Assembly (NCBI GenBank): GCA_030770545.1
Contig: CM061102.1
Coordinates: forward strand, 7,243,501-7,307,500
Direction of reading: 5' to 3'
From: Macropodus opercularis
Taxonomy: Eukaryota > Chordata > Actinopteri > Anabantiformes > Osphronemidae
Length of the DNA: 64,000 nucleotides
Below the pieces are notes generated by a model. That model was not told the origin of the DNA and ran no database searches. It saw only the letters and a list, made by a program, of their open reading frames with translations. The translations under genes were made by a program, and so were the position numbers. How positions within the stretch are numbered: the first letter of the stretch is position 1; each line of letters begins with the position of its first letter. Shown one piece after another: positions 25,601 through 36,765 of the stretch.

Positions 25601-27693
25601 ATAAAAAAAAAATATCTACTAGCTATGTTGTTGCAACGCCATACTCTTCACTAACTGCGGTGGCCAAACTGGTCTCATCCAGGGCTCTGGCTGTGTGTAT
25701 ACAGGGTACAAATGACCAAGGCTTTCTTGATGGTTTTTTGACACTGGTAGCTTTTCCCACATTTAGATGGAATTTTGATTTTTCTCTGCTTCACACCAAA
25801 CTAATGCAAAGTTTCACTTACAAATTCTGCTTTTTTTTTTTTTACACATTTGTCTGTTTTCATTCCTATGAGGTACAATATTGACTTTACTGAGCACAGC
25901 CCACTACTGCCAGCAGTTCAGCGCTCAGCACTGAAAACATTATTGTCAAACTGTTGTGTGACAAATCGAGAAAGATACGTGAAGAAATCCAGCTTTTCTC
26001 ATTTCTGCTACACTTGTGTTGCTCTGTTGTTATAGTGGTCACTTATAATCTCATTGTTGTTCCTTCGGTGGAACTCATGTAATTGGGGATTACGGATATT
26101 CTCTGAGTGTACCTCATAATCTCATGCGCAAGCAGACGTAACAGTTGGTAGTAAACCCCATGGAGAGTCTAAGAAGGGTTCAGGATATAGAAGGAACACA
26201 TGCAGTAAAGATAACAAATCAAAGAATCGTGCATCCAGGACAGTGTGACCTTCTCTACAGTGTGTCCATTCTTGAGACATGAAAAAAACATGCTTCTCGT
26301 GCAAATGATCAGATTTCACCTTGTTATTTTGAGACAAGTTGTTTTTTCCAAACAACCTGTCGTTAAAACTACGCACATAAACTGCTCAACGGACTCTAAC
26401 TGTGGGAAATGATACTGTATGTACAATCAGGACTGCAATTATGAATACAATGGAAAGAGCATTGTATGTATTTTAAAGCTATTGATACTACTTTGATAAT
26501 GATGTAAAATGTAAAAAGACTGAACAGGAACTATAGGTATGTAAATTATACTGTGTATAGAGGAGTTTGCTCCAGGGGTGGGAAGGGCATGGGGTTCATT
26601 CTGTTCATGGCGAAATGTTTTAACACAGAATATTGATGATTCTTGTCTGTGATGTAGACAGCGTCAATGTTTTTCCTTTTTTTTCTTTTTTTTTTTTTGA
26701 TAAAAGGCAAAACGATGAAAAAAGTTTGTGTCTTTTATTGACAGAAAGCCTGAACATTAAACTCAGTACAGATGAGGTGTTACAACGTGTAGAGTGTTTT
26801 TAAGGATAAGCCTGTGGACAGCAGGCATGTATTTAATCCCAGGCTTCTTTGCTTAAACAGATGGTTTTATGGCAGCGTTTAATTTCATAGGTGAAGAAGA
26901 ATAGTGTGGATCTGTACATGTTTTTTTTAAATCAAAATCTGTGGACCGAACAATAAATGGGGTGCTATTATAAATCTAATATTTTCAATAACTCAATTTT
27001 ACAAAACTCCCAAAATATAGAAGAAGAGAGACTATTTTCTACTCATAAACATTTTTTTCTGGATGGTTTTGCTTGTCAAGCACATGACAAAAATGAAAAG
27101 CAAGCAGGTAAATTACCGCTTCATAATTTGCATCATCACATTTCTATGTAGCAGAGGTGTGTTTGAGGAAAGGATGATTGATTGAGTGATTCGACCTTTG
27201 TCAGCAACGTGGTCCAGCTATGGGTTATGAAATACTCTACTGAGTGAACCTCTCTAAAGTCATCAGGTTTTAAAGTGGTTTCATGTTAAAATATCTGAAG
27301 AAATGATCAGAAGTGATTTCCTTTTAATCATTTGTTGATCAGTTCTTCATATCATTGGGTTACATTCAAACATCTGTTTCTGTTTCCATGTGTTAAATGT
27401 AACATTGCGTCACTGCAAGTGATGTGTCCACATGTGGAAAAACACACTGTTACATAGCTTTGTTTAGAAAACGCCAACGATCGCATAGACAAGAACCTCC
27501 TGAGATTACTGTGTGGTTATAAACAAGAAAAACTGCTTGCAAGACTGTTGCACAAGCTTTGGAAGCGCTGGCTGTGACTGACTTTGAATTGAAATGAAGG
27601 TAGCTTGAGATGGTTGTAATGATACAGACGGTAGTTGATAATTATGCAATAATTATGATAATTATGCACAAGCTTAGCAGAGATGACTCAACT

Positions 27694-27695
<2 letters not shown>

Positions 27696-27725
<30 letters not shown>
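27696..27725. repeat. (ATT)n microsatellite
   Basis: About ten ATT repeats, followed by TTACTGTACCAT. A shorter ATT run followed by the same TTACTGTACCAT lies at about 27803-27832, so the repeat and its flank were locally duplicated. Confidence 0.9.
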
Positions 27726-28149
27726 TACTGTACCATGTAATGGGTTTCATAGTAATAATGATTGATATATGTATATTTTTTTATTTCTTAATTTATTCTT
27801 CTTATTATTATTATTATTTACTGTACCATATAATGGTTTATTGTGAAAAAAGGATAATGAACCGGAAGCTTTACCTTTACGGAAGCGTCATAGATCGTAA
27901 TTTAAGGATGATCACTCTGTGGTGGTTGCTGTGAACCGCAGCCATGTGGCTAACATCTACCCAGAACATCGAACGACTGCTCGGATTTGTCAGTTTTATG
28001 ACGTGTGCAGATCTCAGTCATCGCAATGTTTTGTTTTGTTTTTATTTGAAGTAAGCAAAGCGTTCAGTGCACAGCACGAATTACGCTTCGGTGTTACAGT
28101 GACAGAACATTTCAATTAAACGCAGCCAGAATCAGAGCAAAAACACAAC

Positions 28150-28632
28150 ACGAGCAGCAGTTTGTAGCCAAACGTTGTCGCTGTGACTGTACATCGGACT
28201 GGACGCGCAGCGCGGATTGAGACCTGACATTCGGAGCAGAGTGGGACGTCCTGGCGTTAGCTTCGTCTCCGCTGTCACGCAACAACCTCCAGATTCTCCC
28301 CCTGAGCTCCGCTATCGCTGATGGCGGATCCACTCAGTGGGAACAGTGGCTGAGTCAGGCTGGATGCCGCACATGAGATAACACCCAGATAAGCGCAGCG
28401 CGATTTATGCGGCGTTGGGAGCGAGCATGCAGTCAGCCGCCGCCGACGTAGCTTCCGCCAGCCGCCGCTCACCGGGTCACATATGCTGGAGTTCGACTCT
28501 TCGCGGCCACTCTCACTTTTAGATGCTCCGGCCTCTCGTCGCTCTTCTCTAAAGCCTGAGTGGTAAAAATGATTATGTGTATTATCATTATTATTTTATT
28601 GTGTGTGAAGTCAACGTCCAACCTTAGCTCCG
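28150..28632 (+). promoter_or_regulatory. slc25a15: CpG-rich promoter / non-coding first exon of slc25a15 copy 1
   Basis: A GC- and CpG-rich island (for example GACGCGCAGCGCGG near 28202, and the GCCGCCGACG area near 28440) precedes the duplicated block. A donor-like GTAAAA at about 28563 could end a non-coding first exon. A second 5' UTR exon begins after TTTGTTAG near 28975 and carries the start codon at 29019. The island is absent in front of the second slc25a15 copy. Confidence 0.5.
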
Positions 28633-29018
28633 GTCTTATATAAAGTTGATGTTTTCTTTCCTGCCGTGTAGAGAAGTTAGTGACACGTTCGTGTTGAGCT
28701 GTTGTTGCGTTTGTGTTGTGTGTTGTTGGTCCTAAACGACAGTGACAGATTACACGTGTCCTTGGTTTTGATGTTTCTCCTGACGAGCAGCGTTTTGTCC
28801 CCCTCTGCTGGAGCCCTGTTCACCCTGGCGTCTGTTTCTGCGTGTTTCTTACTGACTAGAACCAAATTGCAGGCTTGCATAGTGTTTGCTATGTGTGTGT
28901 AGAACAGTGCTCTAATATTAGCTTTGTATACATGCAGGTAAAAAGTAAATAAACAAATATTTGCTGTTTGTTAGGTATTTGAAAGACAAGGAGGCCTCCT
29001 GTGACAAGCTCTTGCACC

Positions 29019-30831
29019 ATGGCCCCTCACCCGGTCGTCCAGGCCGTCATTGACCTCTCAGCCGGAGCCATAGGTAACTACAGTCTTCAGAACAGTCTGT
29101 CAAAGTGAACAACGGCATCTCAACACAATGAGGCACACACACGTGTTTAATCCATGAAATAATACCGTTGGTTTGCCGCTGGTTTCTGTGTGTCTGATGA
29201 AGCAGGACATTGTGATGACTCCTGTGTTTTTCCAGCTGATTTGTCTCTGGGTTTACATGGACCGTTTGTGTGAAAGTGCAACCCTCTGAAAAGCGTCTGT
29301 GATTCTCGTCTATACTCCCAGCACATAAAACCAGGACAGACTGATTTTCCTCCGTGTACCAGACATTCTTCTGTATGTAGCTTTTCATGCTCTTCTCGTG
29401 TCTTTCTCCAAGGGGGAGCTGCTTGTGTTTTCAGTGGCCAGCCTTTAGACACAACCAAGGTCAAGATGCAGACCTTTCCTACTCTTTACCGAGGATTCGT
29501 TCACTGCATCGTGTCCACCTACAAACAAGTGGGTATTCGTGGTCTGTACCAGGGCACCACGCCGGCGCTGATGGCCAACATCGCAGAGAACTCTGTGCTC
29601 TTCATGAGCTACGGCTTCTGCCAGCAGGTCGTCCGCTTCACAGCCGGGCTGCCCAGTGAATCTGCGCTAAGGTAGCGTTCCTGTCGACACCGAACCGGCG
29701 TTAGGCTGAGAATTCGCGACTGATCTCTAACTGTCTTCTCTGTGTCCTTGGCGATCTGCTAGTGACATGCAGAAAGCCTGTGCTGGCTCCGTAGCGTCCA
29801 TCTTCTCCTCACTAGTACTCTGCCCCACTGAGCTCGTCAAGTGCCGGCTGCAAGCCATGTATGAAATGGAGGCGTCAGGCAAGATCGCAAAGAGCCAGAA
29901 GTAAGTGGCTTTTAAATAGACATGCATGTTTCACAATATGTAGAGATGAGTTAGAATAAATTCAGTTATTAGTGTACAAATGAAAACATAATGATACAAA
30001 CCAGTCTATTATCCAGCTTCTATTACTAACTTAATGTTTAAGTACTATTTTACAGCTTGAATACAAACCCAAGCTTATTTGTAGCAGTTTCTGACTGAGC
30101 TGAACTTCATCTCGCTCTGCAGCACAGTGTGGTCTGTGGTCAAATCCATTATGAAGCACGAGGGACCACAGGGCTTCTTCCAGGGCCTGACCACGACTAT
30201 AGCAAGAGAGGTGCCGGGGTACTTCTGCTTCTTCGGTGCCTATGAGCTCTGCCGCACCGGCTTTGCAGATTACATGAAATGTGACAAGGACGACATAGGT
30301 AGTGACCAAATATTCAGCATGAATTGTTTCATTAGTAGAGTGATGGTTGTCTCGTTTGTGTTGATGGAGCTTACTTGGTCTAAAGCTGTATTACCCATCG
30401 AAATGTTGTGTTTTTGTTGCGGTTTGTGTTAGTGTTTAACAGATGTCACTGCGTGTGTGTGTGTGTGTGTGTGTTAAAGGTGTGGCTCCCATCGTGTTCA
30501 GTGGCGGCTTCGGGGGTGCTTGCCTGTGGCTTGTGGTGTATCCTATGGACTGCGTGAAGTCTCGCATCCAGGTCATGTCTATGACAGGCAAACAGGCAGG
30601 GTTTTTCCAAACCTTCATGGCCATCGCTCGTTCTGAAGGTAGGTGGACGAGTTTGTGTTTTTTTGTTTCCTGTATTACTCAGATGCTGACGTTTGCTGTC
30701 TTTTGTGTGTAGGTGTGAGGGCTCTCTACTCGGGTCTTACCCCCACCATGATTCGCACTTTTCCTGCAAACGGAGCACTGTTCCTGGGTTACGAGGCCAG
30801 TCGGAAGCTCATGATGAAGCAGTTTGACTGA
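29019..30831 (+). CDS. slc25a15: Mitochondrial ornithine carrier, copy 1 (SLC25A15/ORC1)
   Basis: Exchanges cytosolic ornithine for matrix citrulline across the inner mitochondrial membrane, for the urea cycle and ornithine metabolism. Six coding exons: 29019-29073, 29413-29671, 29763-29900, 30123-30298, 30480-30638, 30713-30831, in consistent phase, giving 301 residues, the usual length. The three carrier repeats show their signature motifs: PLDTTK, PTELVK and PMDCVK. Family-specific stretches include IAENSVLFM, CRLQAMYEME and SGKIAKSQNTVWSV. The start codon sits in a strong context (CACCATGG) and has a spliced 5' leader. The gene is convergent with a TM4SF5-like gene, their poly(A) signals being about 60 bp apart. 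A near-identical second copy starts at 44603. Confidence 0.93.
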
Positions 30832-31879
30832 GTCCGCTCGTATACTAGTATAACAGTAATGAGCACTGACCCAGAAGTGACTCATTACATGGTCAGTGTA
30901 CTTGGTGGCCTACAGTTTTTGTTTTGACATGTGAGAACTGCCTTTAGGTTCACAGCCTTTGACCTTTTATCCAATTTTAGCCAGACAAGTATGTGGCAAC
31001 ATTTCTTTTCTTTCAGTTTAGCTTTTATTTTTGTCCTGGACGTCAGCACAAGGGACATGTTGCTTGTATGTGACTAAACCAGTTTCTGCACAACAAATAT
31101 TGCCACTAGGTTAATTATCAGAATCTGTGGGTCACACAGTGCACGGACCTTAGAGCCCTACAACCTCAGCACGACTGCAGTTGAAGCTTTCAAGGTTATG
31201 TGTAGGATCTGGTCTTTGCAATTTCCTGCTTTTGATATTTTTTTCTAAAAACTGCTACACTCCATCTCTTTTAAACTTAAAAAAGACTTTTATAATGTGT
31301 TTACATCTTAATTTATTTTTGAGCTCTGAATATTCTCTGGCATCAACACTCCATAAGTTCTCTTAGTGTGTAAGTGTATGTAAGTAAAGCTGCAGTATAG
31401 TGTTGAGCAGTGAGCAACACTAACCAGCCACGTTATGAGGGACTGGACACTACAGATGATTTTATACGTCTACCTCAAGAGCTGAATTCGCACAGACCTC
31501 TTTTCCTCTGCCAGTAATTTTAAATAGTTTGTCTGTGTGTTCACTACATCTCGATGTTACTTCAGACAATTTTTGAACCTTGACATAAAAAATTAAGCGG
31601 CATAAACTAATTCAATTAAGTTGCCAAAAATACATTGTGGGTTTTTTGGTCACTTACAGTTTTCCAGCAAAGAATGATTCTCAGCTTTGCTTATGTTGAG
31701 AGCAAGTGTCCACTGTTTTTAGATGTTTGCCTTTTGAATCATTGCATTTTTCTTTTTTGTTGTGTGATATGTGTAAATTACTTATGAAAGATTTTAATGT
31801 GCTGCCACATCACAAATGTCATTTGCACAGTGTTCCATCTGTGGAGTTTTTACTTGTGAGCAGTAGAGAAAAGAAAAGT

Positions 31880-31946
31880 AATAAATTCTAGTAATGAAAC
31901 CTAACTTAAAGGTGTAAAAGAAGGCAAACGTTTCCTGTGATTTATT
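31880..31946. promoter_or_regulatory. Back-to-back poly(A) signals of convergent slc25a15 and tm4sf copies 1
   Basis: AATAAA at 31880-31885 on the plus strand is placed to end slc25a15. TTTATT at 31941-31946 (AATAAA on the minus strand) is placed to end the opposing TM4SF5-like gene. The same pair occurs in the second block at 47442-47447 and 47503-47508. Confidence 0.55.
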
Positions 31947-32293
31947 ATACTTTGTCTTTAAAAAAGAGAAGAAAATTTAATATTTTCATTTTAGGAACAT
32001 ACAATAATTCACTGAAACATATTATGTACATTTCCGAATTACATGCTGGTAAATTTAATAGAGTACAAAGCATCATGATATACACATAAAAATATAAGAA
32101 GCTGCTGTCAAATAGAAGGTTGTAAAGGAAAACGGACTCAGGAGCAGGGAGGCCGTCCTCCGTCCTCCAGCAGGGAGAGCTGGTCAGCTACTTGGGACTC
32201 TCAGCGGCTGTAAGTAATAAACACCAAGAATTGTTTAGTTGAGTGTGAGTCAAATTAAAACCCACAGTGTGTTTCTTTCAGATTGTATCTCAC

Positions 32294-33748
32294 CCCTTTG
32301 TTAGTGCAGGTTCCGCACAGACAGCCAAAGAGGCCGTTGATCATCTGAATGGCGCACAGAATGAGCTGCAGTCCGCTTGTGACCAGCAGGGTAGCGAAGA
32401 GTCCAACGTTGAACGACACGATGTTCTCAGGGCTTGTGCAAAGTGACCACCGTGAGTGATCGGTGAGGTAGCTGGGGTCGCTGTGGGACAGAGGAGCTCT
32501 ATGAAGACCAGAACCAACCACAAACATACATGGTGCCGTTGGAAAGCTTCTCTGTGTCACCGTTGTGACAGATTAGAATGAATTCGCACAGGGGCCCATT
32601 CTGTAGGCCAAGCACCGCCACAATAAAACTGTACAAGGCACCAGCCACACCCACTGCAGCAAAAGCAATGGAGAAAAACATCTGCAGAAAAAAAAACGGA
32701 AGCAAAAGTCAGAAACATTTCTGATGTTTAGTTCAGTTTAATAACTACACTGAGTTCATTGTCATACGCCTACGCTGACAGTTATGTAGTCCTGATAAAA
32801 CAAAAAGTGAGTCTGTCGAGTTTAAGGCTGCTCGCTATCGTCCACCCAGAAATGTCCCATCTCCTATTCTCCCATTTTATCCTCACATGATTTATGAACC
32901 AAGCCAATCAAGCATCAGTCTGTTTCCTTCCTTTGCTGTGAGTCTAAATGTCTAGAATCTAATCAGAGCAGGTTTTCACTTCCCTGACAACTAGAGAAGG
33001 ACGTCACCATAACTAGCAGGAAGATCTCAGAGTATAAATCTCATTCTAATGTTTTTTTTAAAAAATGCACATCTTGATGTTGAATCATTCTTTTCAGTTC
33101 AGAGAGGACAATGAATTTGACTGCTACTAAAATATTGTTTACAAGTTATGTGCTTTACCTTCAAACCGTTATTGTTTATTGAGAATCTAAGCTGTTGTGA
33201 CTCACCCCACAGCGATTTCCACAGCATCCCTGTTTTGCAGTTAAGTGGATGTAAAGTGCTGGGACCAGAACCTGCCACAGGACAAGTCAGTTACCTTTAC
33301 AGCATGTTGTTGTTCACAGCGCTTAGAGATCCTTCAAGGTCAGTCGTCAACACTTACACTTCAAGCTGCACTGAACTCAGTAATTTAATGTGATGTGAAT
33401 TAGTGAGTATAAAGCTGCACAAAATATAAGCGAAGGCACGAAGCTGCACTTGAGTTTATCTCTACATATGAAAATAAGACGTTGCTGCAGGTGAACACTG
33501 TATAGACGTGTGGACTTGCTGTGATTCAGTGTCACACCCATCAATAAAACTACAGAGAGAAGACAACTCACCATTAAACCCCCTCCAACGAATCCCCCCA
33601 TGTACCACACTTCAATGGTAATATGTCCATCTTTTAAGTACTTGACGTCCCCAGCAGGAAAGAACAACACAATGTTGCAGATGATGGATATCACAGCCAG
33701 TGGGTACAGAGACGTAGCAATGCACAGGGAACACCTTCCAGTGCACAT
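32294..33748 (-). pseudogene. TM4SF5-like L6-family four-span membrane protein, copy 1, frame broken at exon 3-4 junction
   Basis: Reading from 33748 downwards, exons are 33572-33748 (MCTGRCSLC start, first span, GGFVGGGLM), 33206-33271 (GCCGNRCG), 32561-32681 (third span, FAAVGVAGALYSF) and 32294-32480 (DPSYLTDHSRW, fourth span, CGTCTNKG). A tiny last exon follows near 32212. The order and the CCGNRC motif match the L6/TM4SF1-4-5-18 family. Compared with copies 2 and 3, exon 3 is net 13 bases shorter just before its donor (121 against 134 bp). Its phase therefore no longer fits exon 4, and read-through meets a stop near 32498. A weak alternative donor (TTCTG|GTCTTC, near 32506) could restore phase. 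Elsewhere it keeps the family's EVWYMGG where copies 2 and 3 have EVKYMGG. Confidence 0.75.
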
Positions 33749-33992
33749 GTTGACAAATCTGCTGTAAAGGTCCTGTTCTACAAATTCTACGCTCAAACAC
33801 TTGTGTTTGTTGGGAAGGTCCCCACTGAAAGTCAAAGAGCAACTTAAAGAGGAAACATTTCTTCACTGGTAGCAGAAACTACTTAAATACTGTGGTTCAG
33901 AGATGTGGGAGGTGTAATGAGAAGCCAATGACAGCGTGGACAAACAGCCTGGGATGGGCTGAGGAAGGAAATGTCACACATGTCCTGGTATG

Positions 33993-34378
33993 TTTGAGAG
34001 ACATAAGACAAGACAAAATCAGATCAGATCAGATAATTCTTTATTGATCCCACAGTGGGGAAATTCAATAGCATGTGTGAAAAAGTGTGCAAAGGAAAAA
34101 AAACCCAAAATACGATACATACATTTCCCAATGAACTATTCCACATTATCTGCATTGTGGCTGTTAAACGGATTGGTTGTAGAGTCTAACAGCAGTGGGA
34201 ATGAAGGATCTGTGGCACCGCTCCTTCCTACACTAGGGGTGGATCAGTCTCCACTGAAGGAACTGCTAAGAGCCTTCACTGTCTAACGCAGTGGGTGAGA
34301 AGCATTGTCCATGATGGATGTCAGACTGCTCCACAGAGTTCAGTGGACAGCCCAGAACAGAACTGGTCCTCCAGTTGA
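33993..34378 (-). mobile_element. 3' fragment of a CR1/Rex1/L2-type LINE
   Basis: On the minus strand the segment reads like the end of a fish non-LTR retrotransposon ORF2. It has readable pieces such as MDNASHPLR and, in shifted frames, a CHRSFIPTAVRLYN-like ending. A short 3' UTR (complement of TTCTTTATTGATCCCACAGTGGGGAAATTC, 34038-34067) and a tail of GATCA-type 5-base repeats (34018-34036) follow. It is severely 5'-truncated and has stops. It begins exactly where homology between duplicated blocks A and B ends, and it abuts the mpdu1-derived array. Confidence 0.6.
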
Positions 34379-34478
34379 GACTAATATAAGCAACATATGT
34401 CACCACTGCAAATCACTGTGGAAAAACAACTTTCCCTATAATCTAAGGTTTCATTTTGTATTTCACATGGTGTCCGAG

Positions 34479-35075
34479 TGTCAGGGACCGGGTAGTCAGG
34501 CGCAGAACACAAATGGATTATTTCCAAAAAAATTGATTTATTTATCCAAAAACAAAATATAGAGACATAAACAAATCATATTAATAATGAAAAGCATTCC
34601 CTAAAAGAGGTCAACCTAAACTAACTGAACAAAACCATAATGGTAAATCTTTAACACAAGCATTACTACAAACAAAAGACAAAACCTGACCTGCCAAAAG
34701 ACACACAAGGGCAACATATATACTGGTTGGCCAAACCAGTCATGACACATGGGGGATTGACATTACCAACACTAACACCTAACACTAACCAATAACTCTA
34801 ACAGACACAGACCTCTTAGAATACAAAATAAAAGAACAAAGTAAAGCAACAACAACAAAAAGAACTTCCCATTTTAACTATAAGAATAAACAAAACATTT
34901 TCCGGCTTCCTTCAACCCCCCCCCCCCCCCAAGTAATTGAGCAAGGTGGCACAGTCCAGGCCTACTGAAGGCATTAAAGCCTGACGCCAGCCTCACTGCA
35001 TCCCTTTGCCTGGATGCATCCGGTTAGACCAACAGACTGGTAAGTTATGGGGTGGCTGAAGTTGTGGCCACCACA
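34479..35075 (-). repeat. 3' LTR of the Gmr1-like element
   Basis: 597-bp direct repeat of 39607-40199. A purine-rich tract (complement of 35076-35090, GAAGAGGGGGGGT) lies immediately before it in the element's sense, as expected for plus-strand priming. It contains a 15-C run near 34916-34930. Confidence 0.93.
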
Positions 35076-36722
35076 CACCCCCCCTCTTCGGAATCCTCGC
35101 TAATACAGCGAGAGAGGTAGTCTGCTGTGGCATTGGTTCTGCCGGGAATGTGACGAACAGAAAACCTGAAAGGCTGCATGGCCAGGTACCAGCGTGTAAT
35201 CCTCCCATTCGTATCCTTCATTCTCTCCAACCATTGAAGGGCCTTGTGGTCTGTTTCCAGGGTCTCTTCCCAGCAGATAGTACTTGAGTGTGTCCAGAGC
35301 CCACTTTATTGCAAGTGCTTCCTTTTCCACTGTGGAGTAACGAACCTCCCTTGGTAACAGTTTACGACTGATGTATGCCACTGGATGCCGATCATCCTCC
35401 GATCCTTGCAGCAGCACAGCCCCTAGACCCCTCTCAGATGAATCAGTTTGTAAAACAAAGTGCCTTTCAAAATCAGGACTATGCAAAACAGGCTCCCTAC
35501 TTAACGATTGTCGAAGATCCCGGAAGGCTGCTAATGCCTCCTCTGACCATTGGAGCCGATTGCTGCACCTCGCTCCAGTCATGTCTGTAAGTAGTGCCGC
35601 TCTAGAGGAGAAACTGGGGATGAAACGGTGATAAAATCCTGCCATCCCCAAAAAGGATCTCAACTGTTTCTTAGTTTGTGGCACAGGGCAAGATTCAAGG
35701 GCCATGACCTTGCTAACCTGTGGTCTAACAACCCCATTACCAATGACAAAGCCCAAATACTCAGTCTCAGTTTTAGCAATGGCACACTTGGCTGGATTAA
35801 CCGTCAACCCAACTGCCTTTAAGTGCAGCAACACTGCTCGCAGATGTTCCAGATGCTCTTCCCAAGTGCCACTGTAGATGACTATATCATCCAAGTATGC
35901 AGAGGTAAACTCAGAAAATTCACACAGTACCTGATCCATGAGTCTTTGGAAAGTTGCAGGAGCCCCATGTAATCCAAAAGGTAACACAGTAAACTGAAAC
36001 AGTCCCCACGGTGTTCTAAAGGCTGTCAGCTCACGAGATCGTTGAGTGAGAGGAACCTGCCAATATCCTTTACACAGATCTATGGTGGTTAAATACTTGG
36101 CCTTCCCCACACGTTCAATCAGATCATCAATCCGGGGAGTGGGATAAGAATCAAATTGAGACACTGAATTAAGATACCTGAAATCAATGCAGAATCTTAT
36201 AGCACCATCCTTCTTTGGGACCAGGACCACTGGATGGCACCACTCACTTTTTGACCTTTCAATTATCCCCAGTGACAGCATCAGGTCCACCTCCTCCTTT
36301 AGCGACCCCAGTAACCTCTCTGGGACCCTGTAACTCATGCGCCTTACAGAAGCTCCATCTTTCAAAACAATGTCATGCTCGATCATATTTGTCCTCCCAG
36401 GTTTCACCTGGAAAACCTCAGATCCACATAATCCTCTCACCTGCGACTGCTTCTTTTCTGGCAGGTGGTACAAATCCAGGACGGCTGGTGCAGAAGATGG
36501 TAAATATTGCTCATCCACCTCTTCCAACACACTCTTGACAAGCAAAACCTCCACTGGCCTCTCAACCCACTCCTTCAGCAGGTTCACATGAAGGACCCGG
36601 CTGGTACGCTGCTGCCCTGGGGTGGAGACTCGATAGGTTGTTGGTCCCAGACGCTCCTGAACCTCAAACGGCCCTTGCCACTTGGCCAGCAGTTTGCTAT
36701 CCTCAGTAGGCAGCAGTATCAA
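35045..36722 (-). pseudogene. Gmr1-like pol, downstream part: integrase tail, reverse transcriptase, RNase H
   Basis: The open frame from 36722 to 35100 begins in the integrase C-terminal region (KWQGPFEVQERLGP). It continues into reverse transcriptase with VLVPKKDGAIRFCIDFR, LPFGLHGAPATFQ and the catalytic YLDDIV (about residue 279). RNase H starts near residue 420 (LQTDSSERGLGAVLL, EKEALAIKWAL). At about 35265 the RNase H frame breaks, and the remaining protein is readable in another frame at 35045-35230 (ATADYLSR ending). The enzyme is therefore incomplete as a single product. Confidence 0.9.
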
Positions 36723-36765
36723 AACTTTTTGTCCAGGATTAAAGATTCTCTGCCGGGCCGACTGG

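Larger units (their letters stand above)
21116..28150. other. irs4 3' region and long intergenic space
   Basis: Seven kilobases without a recognisable coding exon. They are AT-rich with several simple repeats. An acceptor-like CTCTTCTCTTGCAG at 22417-22430 could begin an irs4 3' UTR exon. Short duplications such as TAGTCACCATAGTAC (twice at about 22988-23022) and AT-rich runs near 21860, 23400 and 24320 are the only structure I see. Confidence 0.5.
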
